The notes: generated from the sequence alone by a model not told the origin. DNA of 64,000 nucleotides from Lujinxingia vulgaris (GCF_007997015.1 NZ_VOSM01000008.1:148387-212386); one strand, 5' to 3'. Counted from the first letter of the stretch, positions 34,075-42,138 are shown. Made by a program: numbers and translations.

Positions 34075-34345
34075 GCGGGTTGTGGTTAGGTGGTTGTGTG
34101 GTTGTGTGGTTGTGGGGCGTCGGGGTTCGCGGGGTTGGGAGGTTCGTAATGGGCGGTTGGGGGGCGCGGGTTGTGGTTAGGAGGTTGGGTGGTTGGGTGG
34201 TTGAGGGGCGCCGGGGTGCGCGGAGCTGGGAGATTTGTGAGGGCGTTGGGGGGGCGCGGGTTGTGGTTCGGTGGTTGGGTGGTTGTGGGGCGCCGGGGTT
34301 CGCGGAGTTGGGAGATTTGTGAGGGCGTGGGGGCGTGCGGGTTCG
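34075..34345. repeat. About 90-bp G-rich tandem repeat (three copies)
   Basis: GCGGGTTGTGGTT recurs at 34075, 34166 and 34256. Between are many GGTTGGGTGGTTGGGTGG runs and GGGCGCCGGGGTKCGCGGAG blocks. The plus strand has strong G-quadruplex potential. A shorter duplication (TGCAGGATTTGCGTGTGGG type) precedes it at about 34010-34062. No gene is apparent in 33902-34350. Confidence 0.8.
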
Positions 34346-34354
34346 GTATCATCG

Positions 34355-34438
34355 TCGAAGCGAGATCGAGATCGCGTTCGAGATCGAGATCGCGTTCGAG
34401 ATCGCGTTCGAGATCGAGATCGCGTTCGAGATCGAGCA
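34355..34438. repeat. (CGAGAT/CGCGTT)n hexanucleotide array
   Basis: Hexamers CGAGAT and CGCGTT alternate in blocks of 12-18 bp over about 85 bp. It is similar in style, though not in sequence, to the hexanucleotide arrays at 11172-11613 and 12083-12203, but no S23-family gene is attached here. Confidence 0.88.
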
Positions 34439-34467
34439 TTGTATGCCCCGAAACCCCCGAAAAAAAC

Positions 34468-34744
34468 GACCGTGGGTCGCCTGAGAGATGACCGTGGGTC
34501 ACCCGAAAGATGACCGTGGGTCATCTGAACGCCAGCAAGGGTGGGGAAAAACGCGACCGATGACTGGTGCGGATCTGACCGTGGGTCAGCTGAAAGATGA
34601 CCGTGGGTCATCTGATCGCGAGCCACGGCGCGGGAAAAACGCGCCCGATGACTGCTGCGGATCTGACCGTGGGTCGCTGTCGACCTGACCGTGGGTCACC
34701 TGAGCAAAAACGACCGTGGGTCACCTGAGAGATGACCGTGGGTC
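34468..34744. repeat. GACCNNNGGTC array A (9 copies, all GTG orientation)
   Basis: GACCGTGGGTC starts at 34468, 34490, 34512, 34577, 34599, 34664, 34687, 34712 and 34734. Spacings are 22 or close to it, with two 65-bp gaps. It lies between the membrane-protein gene and the glutathione peroxidase gene (tandem orientation). Confidence 0.92.
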
Positions 34745-34850
34745 GCTTTAAACGCCGTATTCGCGCGGGTTTTCGCCATCGATGGCGCAAAACCCGGTGA
34801 ACGACTGAATGCCCGAAGCCCCAATCCTCATGCGCTTCGACGCCACACTT

Positions 34851-35303
34851 TTAAATTGAAAGAGACGCGGCGAAGGGCTCGGCGCGGGTGTTTGAATTGA
34901 AAGAGGAGTGTCGAAGTGCCCGACGGGGGATCCGCCGGCTGAAGGAGGTGTGTCGGAGCGAACGACGCGCGTGTTTTGAAATGAAAGAGGTGTGTCGGAG
35001 CGAACGACGCGCGTGTTTTGAAATGAAAGAGGTGTGTCGGAGCGAAGGACGGGCGTGTTTTGAAATGAAAGAGGTGTGTCGGAGCAAACGACGCGTGTGT
35101 TTCAAGTGCGGGAAGGCGTGTCGAGGCGAACGACACGTGTTCCGCCGGTGCAGGAAGGTGTGTAGAAGCGAAGGGCGCGCCTGTTTCAAGTGCGGGAGGG
35201 TGTGTCGGAGCGAAGGGCGCGCCTGTTTTAAGCGCGGGATGGCGCTCCGAGGCGGACGACGCGAGTGTTTCAAATGCGGGAAGGTGTTTGGGACCGGTCG
35301 AGA
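34851..35303. repeat. 42-bp tandem repeat with CxxC-like translation (about 11 units)
   Basis: GTGTTTTGAA starts at 34971, 35013 and 35055, and the degenerate units before and after keep the same 42-bp register. The plus frame reads 14-residue units such as CFEMKEVCRSERRA, and other frames on both strands are also open. Units near the right end diverge (CFKCGKVC type). The frame has no credible start or ribosome site, so I call a DNA repeat. A zinc-ribbon-like translated product cannot be fully excluded. Confidence 0.88.
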
Positions 35304-35348
35304 CGTGAGGTCTGGCAGCGTGCCATGGATTTGACCGGTCCGGGGGGG

Positions 35349-35403
35349 CCGAAGCACCTGCAGGTCTGGCGTCAGGGCGGCGCGATCTGCAGGTGCTTCG
35401 GGC
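35349..35403. terminator. Long inverted repeat after the glutathione peroxidase gene
   Basis: CGAAGCACCTGCAG (35350-35363) and CTGCAGGTGCTTCG (35387-35400) are perfect 14-bp complements with a 23-nt loop; the flanking GCC/GGC extends the stem. It stands 10 bp past the stop of the leftward gene. There is no T-run, so it may stop transcription only partly or stabilise the 3' end. Confidence 0.55.
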
Positions 35404-35412
35404 CGTCGCGAC

Positions 35413-35970
35413 TTAGATCAACGACTCAATCGCCGCGATCACCTCCGGCGCGTCCGGCTGGACCGAGGGGGCGAAACGAAAGCGCACCTCTCCCTCCCGG
35501 TCGACCAGAAATTTCTCGAAATTCCAGCTGATGTTCTCGCCGCCGCCGGCCTCGCTCTTGATGAGGAACTGGTAGAGGGGGCTGCGCCCGCCGCCGTTGA
35601 CCTCCTGCTTGGCGAGGAGCGGAAAATCCACGCCGTAGGTCACCGCACAAAAGCTCTCGATCTCTTCGGCCGAGCCGGGCTCCTGTCCCAGAAACTGGTT
35701 GCAGGGGGCGCCGACGATTTCAAAGCCCTGGTCGTGGAAGCGCTCTCGGATCTTCACCAGCGTCTCGTACTGAGGCGTGAGCCCGCAGCGGCTCGCCACG
35801 TTCACAAAGAGCACGACCTTGCCCTTGTAGGCGTCGGTGGGCAGGGGATCGCCGTGGAGGCCGACGAGATTGGCCTCTTCCAGCGAGGCCGGGCCGGGAC
35901 CTTCGGGGGGCTTGCCAAATTTGACGCGGGTGACGGCGTCATTGGCTTTCTGGGCGAGTTTTTTCAACAT
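35413..35970 (-). CDS. Glutathione peroxidase family protein
   Basis: 185 residues. All three family signatures are present: FVNVASRCGLTPQYETL with the peroxidatic Cys 62 (Cys rather than selenocysteine), GAPCNQFLGQEPG with the conserved Gln, and WNFEKFLVDREG with the Trp and Asn of the catalytic tetrad. Bacterial Cys-type members usually reduce hydroperoxides with thioredoxin rather than glutathione. The N-terminal 25 residues are basic without a signal peptide, so it is probably cytoplasmic. It is a single gene with repeat arrays on both sides. Confidence 0.92.
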   Translation of the reverse strand: MLKKLAQKANDAVTRVKFGKPPEGPGPASLEEANLVGLHGDPLPTDAYKGKVVLFVNVASRCGLTPQYETLVKIRERFHDQGFEIVGAPCNQFLGQEPGSAEEIESFCAVTYGVDFPLLAKQEVNGGGRSPLYQFLIKSEAGGGENISWNFEKFLVDREGEVRFRFAPSVQPDAPEVIAAIESLI

Positions 35971-36156
35971 CGGGGCTCCTTCATCCAGGTGGGGCGATGA
36001 GTTCAGTGGGGCGCTGCGCGCGAGGGTAGCATTGCGAGAGAAGAGATGTCGCGCGGGCTGTGGGGCTTTGGATGGAGGAGGCGGTGGGAGGGTTTCAAAA
36101 TGTGGGAGAGGTGAGCGAGGGTCGTCGGAGGGGCGCGTAGAATGGGGGTGAGAGGT

Positions 36157-36301
36157 GACCGTGGGTCAGGTTTGGAGGTGACCGTGGGTCAGGTTTGGAG
36201 GTGACCCACGGTCGCGCGGAGGATGACCGTGGGTCAACTGAGCGCCGCGAAAATAAAGGCGGATCGGTGACCCACGGTCGTCTCAAACATGACCGTGGGT
36301 C
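36157..36301. repeat. GACCNNNGGTC array B (6 copies, mixed orientation)
   Basis: Starts at 36157 (GTG), 36180 (GTG), 36203 (CAC), 36225 (GTG), 36269 (CAC) and 36291 (GTG); spacings are 23, 23, 22, 44 and 22. Opposed neighbours such as 36269/36291 can form 11-bp hairpins with 11-nt loops. The array begins with GAGAGGTGACC, as do arrays C and G. It lies in the 369-bp gap between the peroxidase and the thioredoxin-like gene. Confidence 0.92.
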
Positions 36302-36339
36302 ACCTGAAGTGCGCCTCATTCTCGCAGGGAAGGCACGTG

Positions 36340-36945
36340 TCAGGGCCGCGGAATCGGGCAACCGGTGGGGCGGCGGTACGCGGGTTCGACCGCCTCGCTA
36401 CGGCTCCAGGCGTCGACGGCGCGGGCCACGTAGGAGGTGATCGTGCCGCGGCGAATGTGGACGGGGCGGCCCTGGTAGACGACGCCCTCGGCGCTCAGAA
36501 CGACGACCTCGGGGGTCATGCGGGCATTGAGGGCGATGGCCAGGCGCGCGCGATCGTCGCGGTAGATGGAAAAGGGCAGGCCGCGCTCGGTGGCGGCGTC
36601 GCGGGCCTCGGCGATGGATTCGTCGGCGTTGGCGTGAACGACGATGACCTCGATATCGGGAAACGCTTCGATCAGGGAAGCGATGGCGGGTTCGGCTTCC
36701 TTTGAGCAGTGGCTGTTGGCGGACCAGAACCAGTAGACGCGCAGTTTGTCCGGGGCCGGCGAGGCGATGACGTGGGTGTCGGGGCCCTCGCCGTAGATGC
36801 GTTGGAGGTCGGGGAGGTTTTGCAGCTCGGTTAAGTCAACATCGGGGCCGGCGTGGGCTGTTGTGCTGGTAATGGCGAGGGTGAGCAGGGCGCCGAGGAG
36901 CGCGGCGAAGATGCGCGTCGGGTGGGAAGATCGAACGTCAGTCAT
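36340..36945 (-). CDS. Exported thioredoxin-fold protein lacking CxxC
   Basis: 201 residues. The signal peptide is IFAALLGALLTLAITSTTAHA. The mature domain has a TlpA/thioredoxin layout: LRVYWFWSANSHCSKEAEPAIASL (strand plus active-site helix), IEVIVVHANADES, then ARMTPEVVVLSAEGVVYQG containing the cis-Pro-like TPEVVVL segment. The active site holds a single Cys (SHCSKE) in place of CxxC, and another Cys lies in the C-terminal PTGCPIP. It may form a non-standard disulfide or act as a chaperone or metal transfer protein. It is last in a three-gene operon, overlapping the upstream outer-membrane gene by 8 bp. Confidence 0.78.
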   Translation of the reverse strand: MTDVRSSHPTRIFAALLGALLTLAITSTTAHAGPDVDLTELQNLPDLQRIYGEGPDTHVIASPAPDKLRVYWFWSANSHCSKEAEPAIASLIEAFPDIEVIVVHANADESIAEARDAATERGLPFSIYRDDRARLAIALNARMTPEVVVLSAEGVVYQGRPVHIRRGTITSYVARAVDAWSRSEAVEPAYRRPTGCPIPRP

Positions 36946-37885
36946 GGAAAACCCTCTTGAGCAAAAGACCTGCGCCGGGGCCGATCTGGCGGGCGTGGCC
37001 TGTGTGGTCGAAGGGAAGATCGAAGGTGGCGCGCAGCATCAGGTAGGTGTTTTCGCTGAGGTAGGCGCCGGCCTGAACGCTAAGTGAGGTGGCGCGCTCG
37101 AGCGTCTCGGGGATGGGGGAGCCGCCCTGGTAGGAGGCGCCGCCGTGGGAGATGTTGGCGCTTGCGGCCAGGTAGAGCGCCTCGTCCCAGAAGAGGGGCA
37201 GGGGGATGGGGCGGCCAAAGGAGAGGCGGCCGGTCCAGCGCAGGGATTTTGAGCCGGTGCCCGAGGCCGAAAAGGCTTTGTAGACGCCGACTTCGCTGGC
37301 GAGGAAGGCTTTGCCAAAGATCCATTCGGCCTGGGGGCCGGCGCCGACTTCCCAGAGGCCGGTGCCGCTGACGTCAGCGAGCAGGTGCGATTGACCGCGC
37401 GCGAGCGACTGCGCCGGGGAGCGGCCCGTGGGCAGGGTTGTGGTGGCGGCGATGGCCAGACCGGGGAGGCGCATGGACATGCCCGTGGCGACGAATTCGT
37501 AGCGGGCTTGCAGGGCCAGGTCGCCAAGCCCCGCGCCCCACTCGGCGTCGTCGAGGGTGCGGCGGTGGTTTTCAATGAGCGGCAGGGTGGCGCCGACCTG
37601 CCAGGATTCGCCCAGGCGCATCGCGCCAAAAAGCGTCTGGCGAAACTCCCGGGAGGGGTGTTCGAGGCGGCGGTAGTCGGGGCCGGCAAAGCGGCCGGTG
37701 TAGACGCGGGCGTCGAGGCTCAAGCCCAGCGCGGCGGTTTCACTGAGGCTTAAGCGCACAGGTCCCGCGGTTTGCGATGCGGCGCAGCAGGATTGGGCGC
37801 GGGCCTCTGCGGGCAGACACGCGACAAGGGTGAGGATGGCGATGGCGAGGGTCAGGGGCAGCGGTCTGAAGGTTTTGAGGGTCAT
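36938..37885 (-). CDS. Outer-membrane beta-barrel protein (transporter-like)
   Basis: 315 residues. The signal peptide LTLAIAILTLVACLPAEARA is followed by QSCCAAS. The mature protein is built of amphipathic strands (RLSLSETAALGLSLDARVY, WQVGATLPLIENHRR, LGDLALQARYEFV, LAIAATTTLPTGRSP, HLLADVSGTGLWEVGAGPQAEWIFG) as in outer-membrane transporters for aromatic compounds or metals. Two adjacent Cys at the mature N-terminus are unusual and might coordinate metal or form a disulfide with the partner thioredoxin-fold protein. It sits between the FixH/YtkA-like lipoprotein (gap 24 bp) and the thioredoxin-like gene (8-bp overlap), so the three are probably one functional unit. Confidence 0.75.
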   Translation of the reverse strand: MTLKTFRPLPLTLAIAILTLVACLPAEARAQSCCAASQTAGPVRLSLSETAALGLSLDARVYTGRFAGPDYRRLEHPSREFRQTLFGAMRLGESWQVGATLPLIENHRRTLDDAEWGAGLGDLALQARYEFVATGMSMRLPGLAIAATTTLPTGRSPAQSLARGQSHLLADVSGTGLWEVGAGPQAEWIFGKAFLASEVGVYKAFSASGTGSKSLRWTGRLSFGRPIPLPLFWDEALYLAASANISHGGASYQGGSPIPETLERATSLSVQAGAYLSENTYLMLRATFDLPFDHTGHARQIGPGAGLLLKRVFHD

Positions 37886-37909
37886 AGGAGCTCCTTTTGC
37901 GACGCGGTG

Positions 37910-38365
37910 TTAGCCGTCGACGTCGACCTGCCAGACGATATGCGCGTCGAACTCGTCCCAGACGACGTTCAGGCGGAGCTCCCAGAGGCCGGGCATCGAA
38001 AACGCGGCGTTTTCCACGCGGTAGAGCCCCGCGCCCTCTTCGATGACGAGGGGCTCTTCGGCGCTGCCGTGGCCGTGGCCGGGCATGAAGAGCTCCAGCG
38101 TGACTTCGGCGCCTTCGAGCGGTTCGCCCTCGACCTGCAGCTCCAGGCTGAGGTCAAAGTCGCCCGTGGTTGGCGGGCTGGGAGCGAGCAGCGCGTCGAC
38201 CTGCAGAGCGTAGTCGCCGTTATAACTCAGGGTGAGGGGGGCCACCTCTTCGGTCGGGGCTTCGTCGACCGGGCCGCAGGCGCTGAGCAGCAGCACGCTG
38301 AAGAGCGCCGGGAGCAGGGGGAGGGTGAAGACGCTGGCGAGGGGGGACGAGGTGGGGATGGTCAT
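37910..38365 (-). CDS. FixH/YtkA-like lipoprotein
   Basis: 151 residues. The signal peptide LPALFSVLLLSACGP has lipobox LSAC. The mature domain is a small beta-sandwich: YALQVDALLAPSPPTTGDFDLSLEL, GAEVTLELFMPGHGHGS, GLYRVENAAFSMPGLWELRLNV. MPGHGHG and FxMPGLWEL are the usual landmarks of YtkA/FixH-like domains, which often accompany copper or cytochrome oxidase genes. The His-Gly-His could bind metal. It is first in a leftward operon with the barrel protein and the thioredoxin-fold protein. Divergent from nadA; the shared spacer carries an Fnr/Crp-like operator. Confidence 0.78.
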   Translation of the reverse strand: MTIPTSSPLASVFTLPLLPALFSVLLLSACGPVDEAPTEEVAPLTLSYNGDYALQVDALLAPSPPTTGDFDLSLELQVEGEPLEGAEVTLELFMPGHGHGSAEEPLVIEEGAGLYRVENAAFSMPGLWELRLNVVWDEFDAHIVWQVDVDG

Positions 38366-38435
38366 GGGAGCTCCTTAAGGTTTGAGGGCAGCGAGCTTTC
38401 ATGATCCGGGAGTAGTTCCGGTTCTTTTCGCCGAC

Positions 38436-38449
38436 ATGATCCAGATCAT
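38436..38449. promoter_or_regulatory. Crp/Fnr-type operator between the envelope operon and nadA
   Basis: ATGATCCAGATCAT is a perfect dyad apart from its two centre bases and matches the Fnr consensus TTGAT-N4-ATCAA at 8 of 10 positions. A further ATGATCC half-site lies at 38401-38407. The site is 71 bp before the nadA start and 71 bp before the start of the divergent lipoprotein gene. A Crp/Fnr-family regulator is encoded two genes downstream (41170-41874). Confidence 0.6.
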
Positions 38450-38519
38450 AGGAGGCCGGCCCGGCGCTCCTTACTCTGTGGGGCGCAGGGTTGGAGTCAC
38501 TTTCCCCACCGAGGTCTGG

Positions 38520-39494
38520 ATGCTGTCGCAGGTTGGAAAACACGAGCTGTATGAGCGCGTGCGCAAGGTTGTTACCGAGCCGGAGATGACGCTGGCGTGG
38601 CCGCTGATCGCGGAGATTCGCGAGCTTAAGCGGGCGCGTGAGGCGGTGATTCTGGCGCATAATTACCAGCATCCGTTGATCTTTCACGGGGTTGCGGACC
38701 TGCGCGGGGATTCGTTGCAGCTCGCCAGACTCGCGCAGGAGGTGGAAGCCCGCACCCTGGTGATGTGCGGGGTGCACTTCATGGCGGAGACGGCAAAGTT
38801 GCTCAGCCCTAAGCGCAGCGTGCTCTTGCCGAGCTTTGAGGCGGGCTGCTCGCTGGCGGATGCCATAACGCCGGAGGATGTGCGGGCGCTTCGGCGCCAG
38901 TACCCGGGCGTTCCGGTGGTGAGCTACGTGAACACCACCGCGGCGGTGAAGGCTGTGAGCGACGTGTGCTGCACCTCATCGAACGCCCTGAAGATCGTGG
39001 AAGCGCTGGGTTCGCCGCGGGTGATTTTTGTGCCGGACCGCCACCTGGCCGGCCATGTCGCGCGTCAGACCGAGGTGGAGATCATCACCTGGGAGGGGGG
39101 CTGTGTGGTGCACGAGGAGTTTCGCCTCGCGGATATTGAAGCGCTGCGAGCGAGCTATCCGCAGATCAAGGTGATCGCGCATCCGGAGTGCCATGCGGAG
39201 GTGCAGGAGGCGGCGGATATGGTGGGGTCGACCTCGGCGCTGATCGACTGGGTGGCACAAGAGAAGCCGCGGGAAGTTGCGATGATCACCGAGTGCACGA
39301 TGAGCGATAATGTGGCCTCGCATTTTCCAGAAGTGGCGTTTCATCAGCCCTGCTCGATCTGCCCGTATATGCGGAAGATCACGCTGGAGGGCATCCGCGA
39401 CGTGCTGCGCGATGGGAGCGGTCAGGTGGAGATTGCGCCCACGATCGCCGCCGGAGCTCGTCGGGCGGTGGCGCGCATGTTGGAGCTCTCCTGA
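38520..39494 (+). CDS. nadA: Quinolinate synthase NadA
   Basis: 324 residues from the ATG at 38520. Characteristic segments: AVILAHNYQHP near residue 43, GDSLQLAR, LVMCGVHFMAETAKLL with the first cluster Cys, YVNTTAAVKAVSDVCCTSSNA, GGCVVHEEF with the second, and QPCSICPYM with the third. These three Cys hold the [4Fe-4S] cluster. The enzyme condenses iminoaspartate with dihydroxyacetone phosphate to quinolinate, the first committed intermediate of NAD synthesis. nadB follows after 10 bp. Because the cluster is oxygen-sensitive, the Fnr-like site upstream makes physiological sense, though regulation is inferred. Confidence 0.95.
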   Translation: MLSQVGKHELYERVRKVVTEPEMTLAWPLIAEIRELKRAREAVILAHNYQHPLIFHGVADLRGDSLQLARLAQEVEARTLVMCGVHFMAETAKLLSPKRSVLLPSFEAGCSLADAITPEDVRALRRQYPGVPVVSYVNTTAAVKAVSDVCCTSSNALKIVEALGSPRVIFVPDRHLAGHVARQTEVEIITWEGGCVVHEEFRLADIEALRASYPQIKVIAHPECHAEVQEAADMVGSTSALIDWVAQEKPREVAMITECTMSDNVASHFPEVAFHQPCSICPYMRKITLEGIRDVLRDGSGQVEIAPTIAAGARRAVARMLELS

Positions 39495-39504
39495 GGAGGT
39501 TGAG

Positions 39505-41073
39505 ATGAGTGTGATCTGGCATGCGGATGTGGTGATTATCGGCTCGGGGCTGGCGGGGCTGAGCGCGGCCTGGCACCTGCGCGATCAGCGCGTGATGGTG
39601 TTGAGTCCGAGCGAGGAGGGAGGCTCAAGCTACCTTGCGCGCGGGGGCATCGCGGCGGCGATCGGCAACAATGACAGCGTGGAGGCGCATGTCGCAGATA
39701 CTGTGAGGGCGGGCGCGGGGTTGGTCGATCGGGATGTGGCGGAGGTGCTCGTGCGGGAGGGGATGGAGCGCATGATCGATCTTTTTGAGATGGCGATCCC
39801 CTTTGATCGCGACGCGGAGGGACGTCTGATGCTGGGGCGAGAGGCCCTGCATGGTCGAAATCGCATCGTGCATGCCGCGGGCGATGATACGGGCCGGCAG
39901 GTGACCCGGGCGGTGCGTGAGGCCTTGATGCAGGATGAGGCCCGAGCCCCGCGTTTTTTGCCGGGGCGGGCGCTGGAGCTGGTTGTGGATGAGGGGCGAG
40001 TGTGCGGGGTGGTGTTCGAGAACGCGGGGCAGGTCGGTGTGGTTCTGGCCAAAGGGGTGCTGCTTGCCACGGGCGGTGTGGGGGGACTTTACCAACACAC
40101 GACCAATGGTCCCGGGGCGCTTGGCGAGGGGATGGCGTTGGCGGCGCGCGTGGGAGCAAGGCTGGCGGACCTGGAGTTTGTGCAATTTCATCCGACGGCG
40201 CTGCTGGCCTATGTGCGGCCTTTGCCACTCTTGAGCGAGGCGATTCGAGGTCAGGGGGCGATGCTGGTCGACGGGGAGGGGCGCGCGATCATGGCGGGGC
40301 ATCCGCAGGGGGATCTGGCGGGCCGCGATGTGGTGGCGCGCGCCTTGTGGGCGCGGGTGGGCGCCGGGGAGGCGGTGTTTTTGGATGCGCGCGCGGTGCC
40401 GGGCTTTGAGACGCAGTTTCCAAGAGCCGCAGAGGCGCTGGGTCGGCTGGGGCTGGATGCGGCGCAGGATCTGCTGCCGGTCACGCCGGCGGCGCATTAC
40501 CATATGGGTGGGGTGGCCACCGATGCGAAGGGTCGCACCAACGTGCCCGGGTTATGGGCCGCCGGGGAGGTGGCGTCGACGGGGGTGCACGGGGCGAATC
40601 GCCTGGCGAGCAACTCGCTGCTGGAGACGATGGTCTTTGGGGCGCGGGCGGCGTGGGATATTGGCGCGTCGACTTCGGCCCTCCAGACCGTGTCGATGAC
40701 GCGGATCCGTGAGTTGGAGAGGGCGTGGTCGCGGGGGATTGAGGCGGCTGTCGACCCCGGTGATGTGCTGGAGCGTGTGGGGCGCACGATGTGGCAGTTT
40801 GTGGGCATTGAGCGCAGCGAGGCGGGGCTCATTTACGCGGCGCAGAAGCTCGACGGGCTGCGGTGTGAGGTTGGGGTCTACGATCCGGCGCGCCTGGCGA
40901 TTGAGGCGGCGCAGGCGATTGCGCGCGCGGCGCATCGGCGCAGGGAGACACGCGGGGCGCATTGCCGCGTGGACTTTCCGGATCGTGACCCGACGCTGGC
41001 GAGGCGACTTTTTGTGCAGGGGGGCCTGGCGAGCCGGGTGGACGAGCACCCGGCTGTGGGAGCCACGCGTTGA
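39505..41073 (+). CDS. nadB: L-aspartate oxidase NadB
   Basis: 522 residues from the ATG at 39505, with GAGGAGG upstream. The FAD-binding GSGLAGLSAAWHL is at residues 12-24. Other landmarks: SSYLARGGIAAA, GGVGGLYQHTTNGPGALGEGMALA, LEFVQFHPTAL, LLSEAIRGQGA (substrate-binding Arg region), HYHMGGVATDAKGRT and GLWAAGEVASTGVHGANRLASNSLLE. It oxidises L-aspartate to iminoaspartate, handing it to NadA. The start is 10 bp from the nadA stop, forming a nadAB operon. nadC is not in the window. Confidence 0.95.
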   Translation: MSVIWHADVVIIGSGLAGLSAAWHLRDQRVMVLSPSEEGGSSYLARGGIAAAIGNNDSVEAHVADTVRAGAGLVDRDVAEVLVREGMERMIDLFEMAIPFDRDAEGRLMLGREALHGRNRIVHAAGDDTGRQVTRAVREALMQDEARAPRFLPGRALELVVDEGRVCGVVFENAGQVGVVLAKGVLLATGGVGGLYQHTTNGPGALGEGMALAARVGARLADLEFVQFHPTALLAYVRPLPLLSEAIRGQGAMLVDGEGRAIMAGHPQGDLAGRDVVARALWARVGAGEAVFLDARAVPGFETQFPRAAEALGRLGLDAAQDLLPVTPAAHYHMGGVATDAKGRTNVPGLWAAGEVASTGVHGANRLASNSLLETMVFGARAAWDIGASTSALQTVSMTRIRELERAWSRGIEAAVDPGDVLERVGRTMWQFVGIERSEAGLIYAAQKLDGLRCEVGVYDPARLAIEAAQAIARAAHRRRETRGAHCRVDFPDRDPTLARRLFVQGGLASRVDEHPAVGATR

Positions 41074-41169
41074 GAGCGGGAGGAGCCGGCTCGCTGCGCT
41101 GGCTCGTAGCTTGCAGGCCTTCGGGAGTGTGCGCGGAGTGGTCGCGCGAACTTCCCGAGGTGCAAGGTC

Positions 41170-41874
41170 ATGGAAAAGCTAAAAATCCTGCGCGAGTTTT
41201 CGCTCTTTGAGAACATCCCGACCGCGGCATTGGAGCCGCTGGCGAGTTATTTCATTCCGCGGCGCTTCGAGCGTGGGGAGCGCCTCTGGCGGGAGGGGAA
41301 CGAGGCCCTGAGCTTTGTGTTTGTGGTGGAGGGGCAGGTCAAAATCGTCAAATACCGAAACGACGGTGGGGAGACCATTCTCGGGGTCTTTGGCGCCGAT
41401 GAGGTCGTGGGGCACCTGGCCGTCTATCGGCAGATTCCCTATCCGGCCTCCGCGTATGCGCTGGAGGATACGCTGACCTTGCAGATCCACCGCTCGCATT
41501 TCTTTGGCACGATTCGCGATCACTCGGCGCTGATGGAAGCGCTTTTGCAGGACATGATGCAGCGCAATCAGGAGCTTGTGGGGCGTCTTCACGATCTTTC
41601 GGTAAGCGATACTGAGCAGCGCCTGGCGTTGCTCTTTATGAAGTTTGCCGAGTCGGTGGGGCGGCGAGTGGCGCAGGAGAGTGGCGAGATGGGTGTGGTG
41701 GTGGAGCTGCCGCTGAGCCGCGCGGAGATCGCCTGTCTGATCAATGTGCGCGTGGAGACGGCGATTCGTTTTATGAGCAAGTGGGGCAAGGAAGGGCTCG
41801 TGCGCACGGACGGGGGCGGGTTTACGATTCTCGACTACGAGCGCTTGAGCGCGTTGGCCAGGGCGATGGGATGA
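41170..41874 (+). CDS. Crp/Fnr-family transcriptional regulator without Fe-S cysteines
   Basis: 234 residues. The cyclic-nucleotide-type beta-roll spans residues 10-120 (LFENIPTAALEPLA, FVFVVEGQVKIVKY, ETILGVFGADEVVG) and is joined by a long dimer helix to a C-terminal winged helix (about 165-230). The recognition helix reads INVRVETAIRFM: it keeps the Glu and Arg of Fnr (VETxxR) but has Ile where Fnr has the Ser that reads the outer T of TTGAT. The only Cys is inside the helix-turn-helix, so it cannot hold an Fnr-type cluster; it may sense NO through heme, redox state or a nucleotide. It follows nadB by 96 bp. Confidence 0.92.
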   Translation: MEKLKILREFSLFENIPTAALEPLASYFIPRRFERGERLWREGNEALSFVFVVEGQVKIVKYRNDGGETILGVFGADEVVGHLAVYRQIPYPASAYALEDTLTLQIHRSHFFGTIRDHSALMEALLQDMMQRNQELVGRLHDLSVSDTEQRLALLFMKFAESVGRRVAQESGEMGVVVELPLSRAEIACLINVRVETAIRFMSKWGKEGLVRTDGGGFTILDYERLSALARAMG

Positions 41875-41889
41875 GTGTGGTTGAGGGGT

Positions 41890-42125
41890 GACCCAGGGTC
41901 GGTTCGGAGATGACCGTGGGTCGTCATTGCGAGGTGACCCAGGGTCGGTTTGGAGATGACCGTGGGTCGTCTTAAGAGTGCGAAAAATTGGGGATGAGAG
42001 GTGACCCAGGGTCGGTTTGGAGATGACCGTGGGTCGTCATTGCGAGGTGACCCAGGGTCGGTTCGGAGATGACCGTGGGTCGCCTGAAATGCGCGAAAAA
42101 TGGGGATGAGAGGTGACCCACGGTC
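41890..42125. repeat. GACCNNNGGTC array C (9 copies, alternating CAG and GTG)
   Basis: GACCCAGGGTC at 41890, 41936, 42003 and 42049 alternates with GACCGTGGGTC at 41912, 41958, 42025 and 42071; a final CAC copy is at 42115. The larger unit repeats at 113 bp. It fills the space between the convergent regulator gene and hemN, ending 14 bp before the hemN stop. Confidence 0.93.
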
Positions 42126-42138
42126 GTTTTGTCCACGC

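Noticed and set aside
34888..35334. Open frame with Cys-rich 14-residue repeats resembling zinc ribbons
   Set aside because: The reverse strand is open over the same 42-bp repeat, no ribosome site precedes it and CxxC spacing is irregular. Kept as a DNA repeat.
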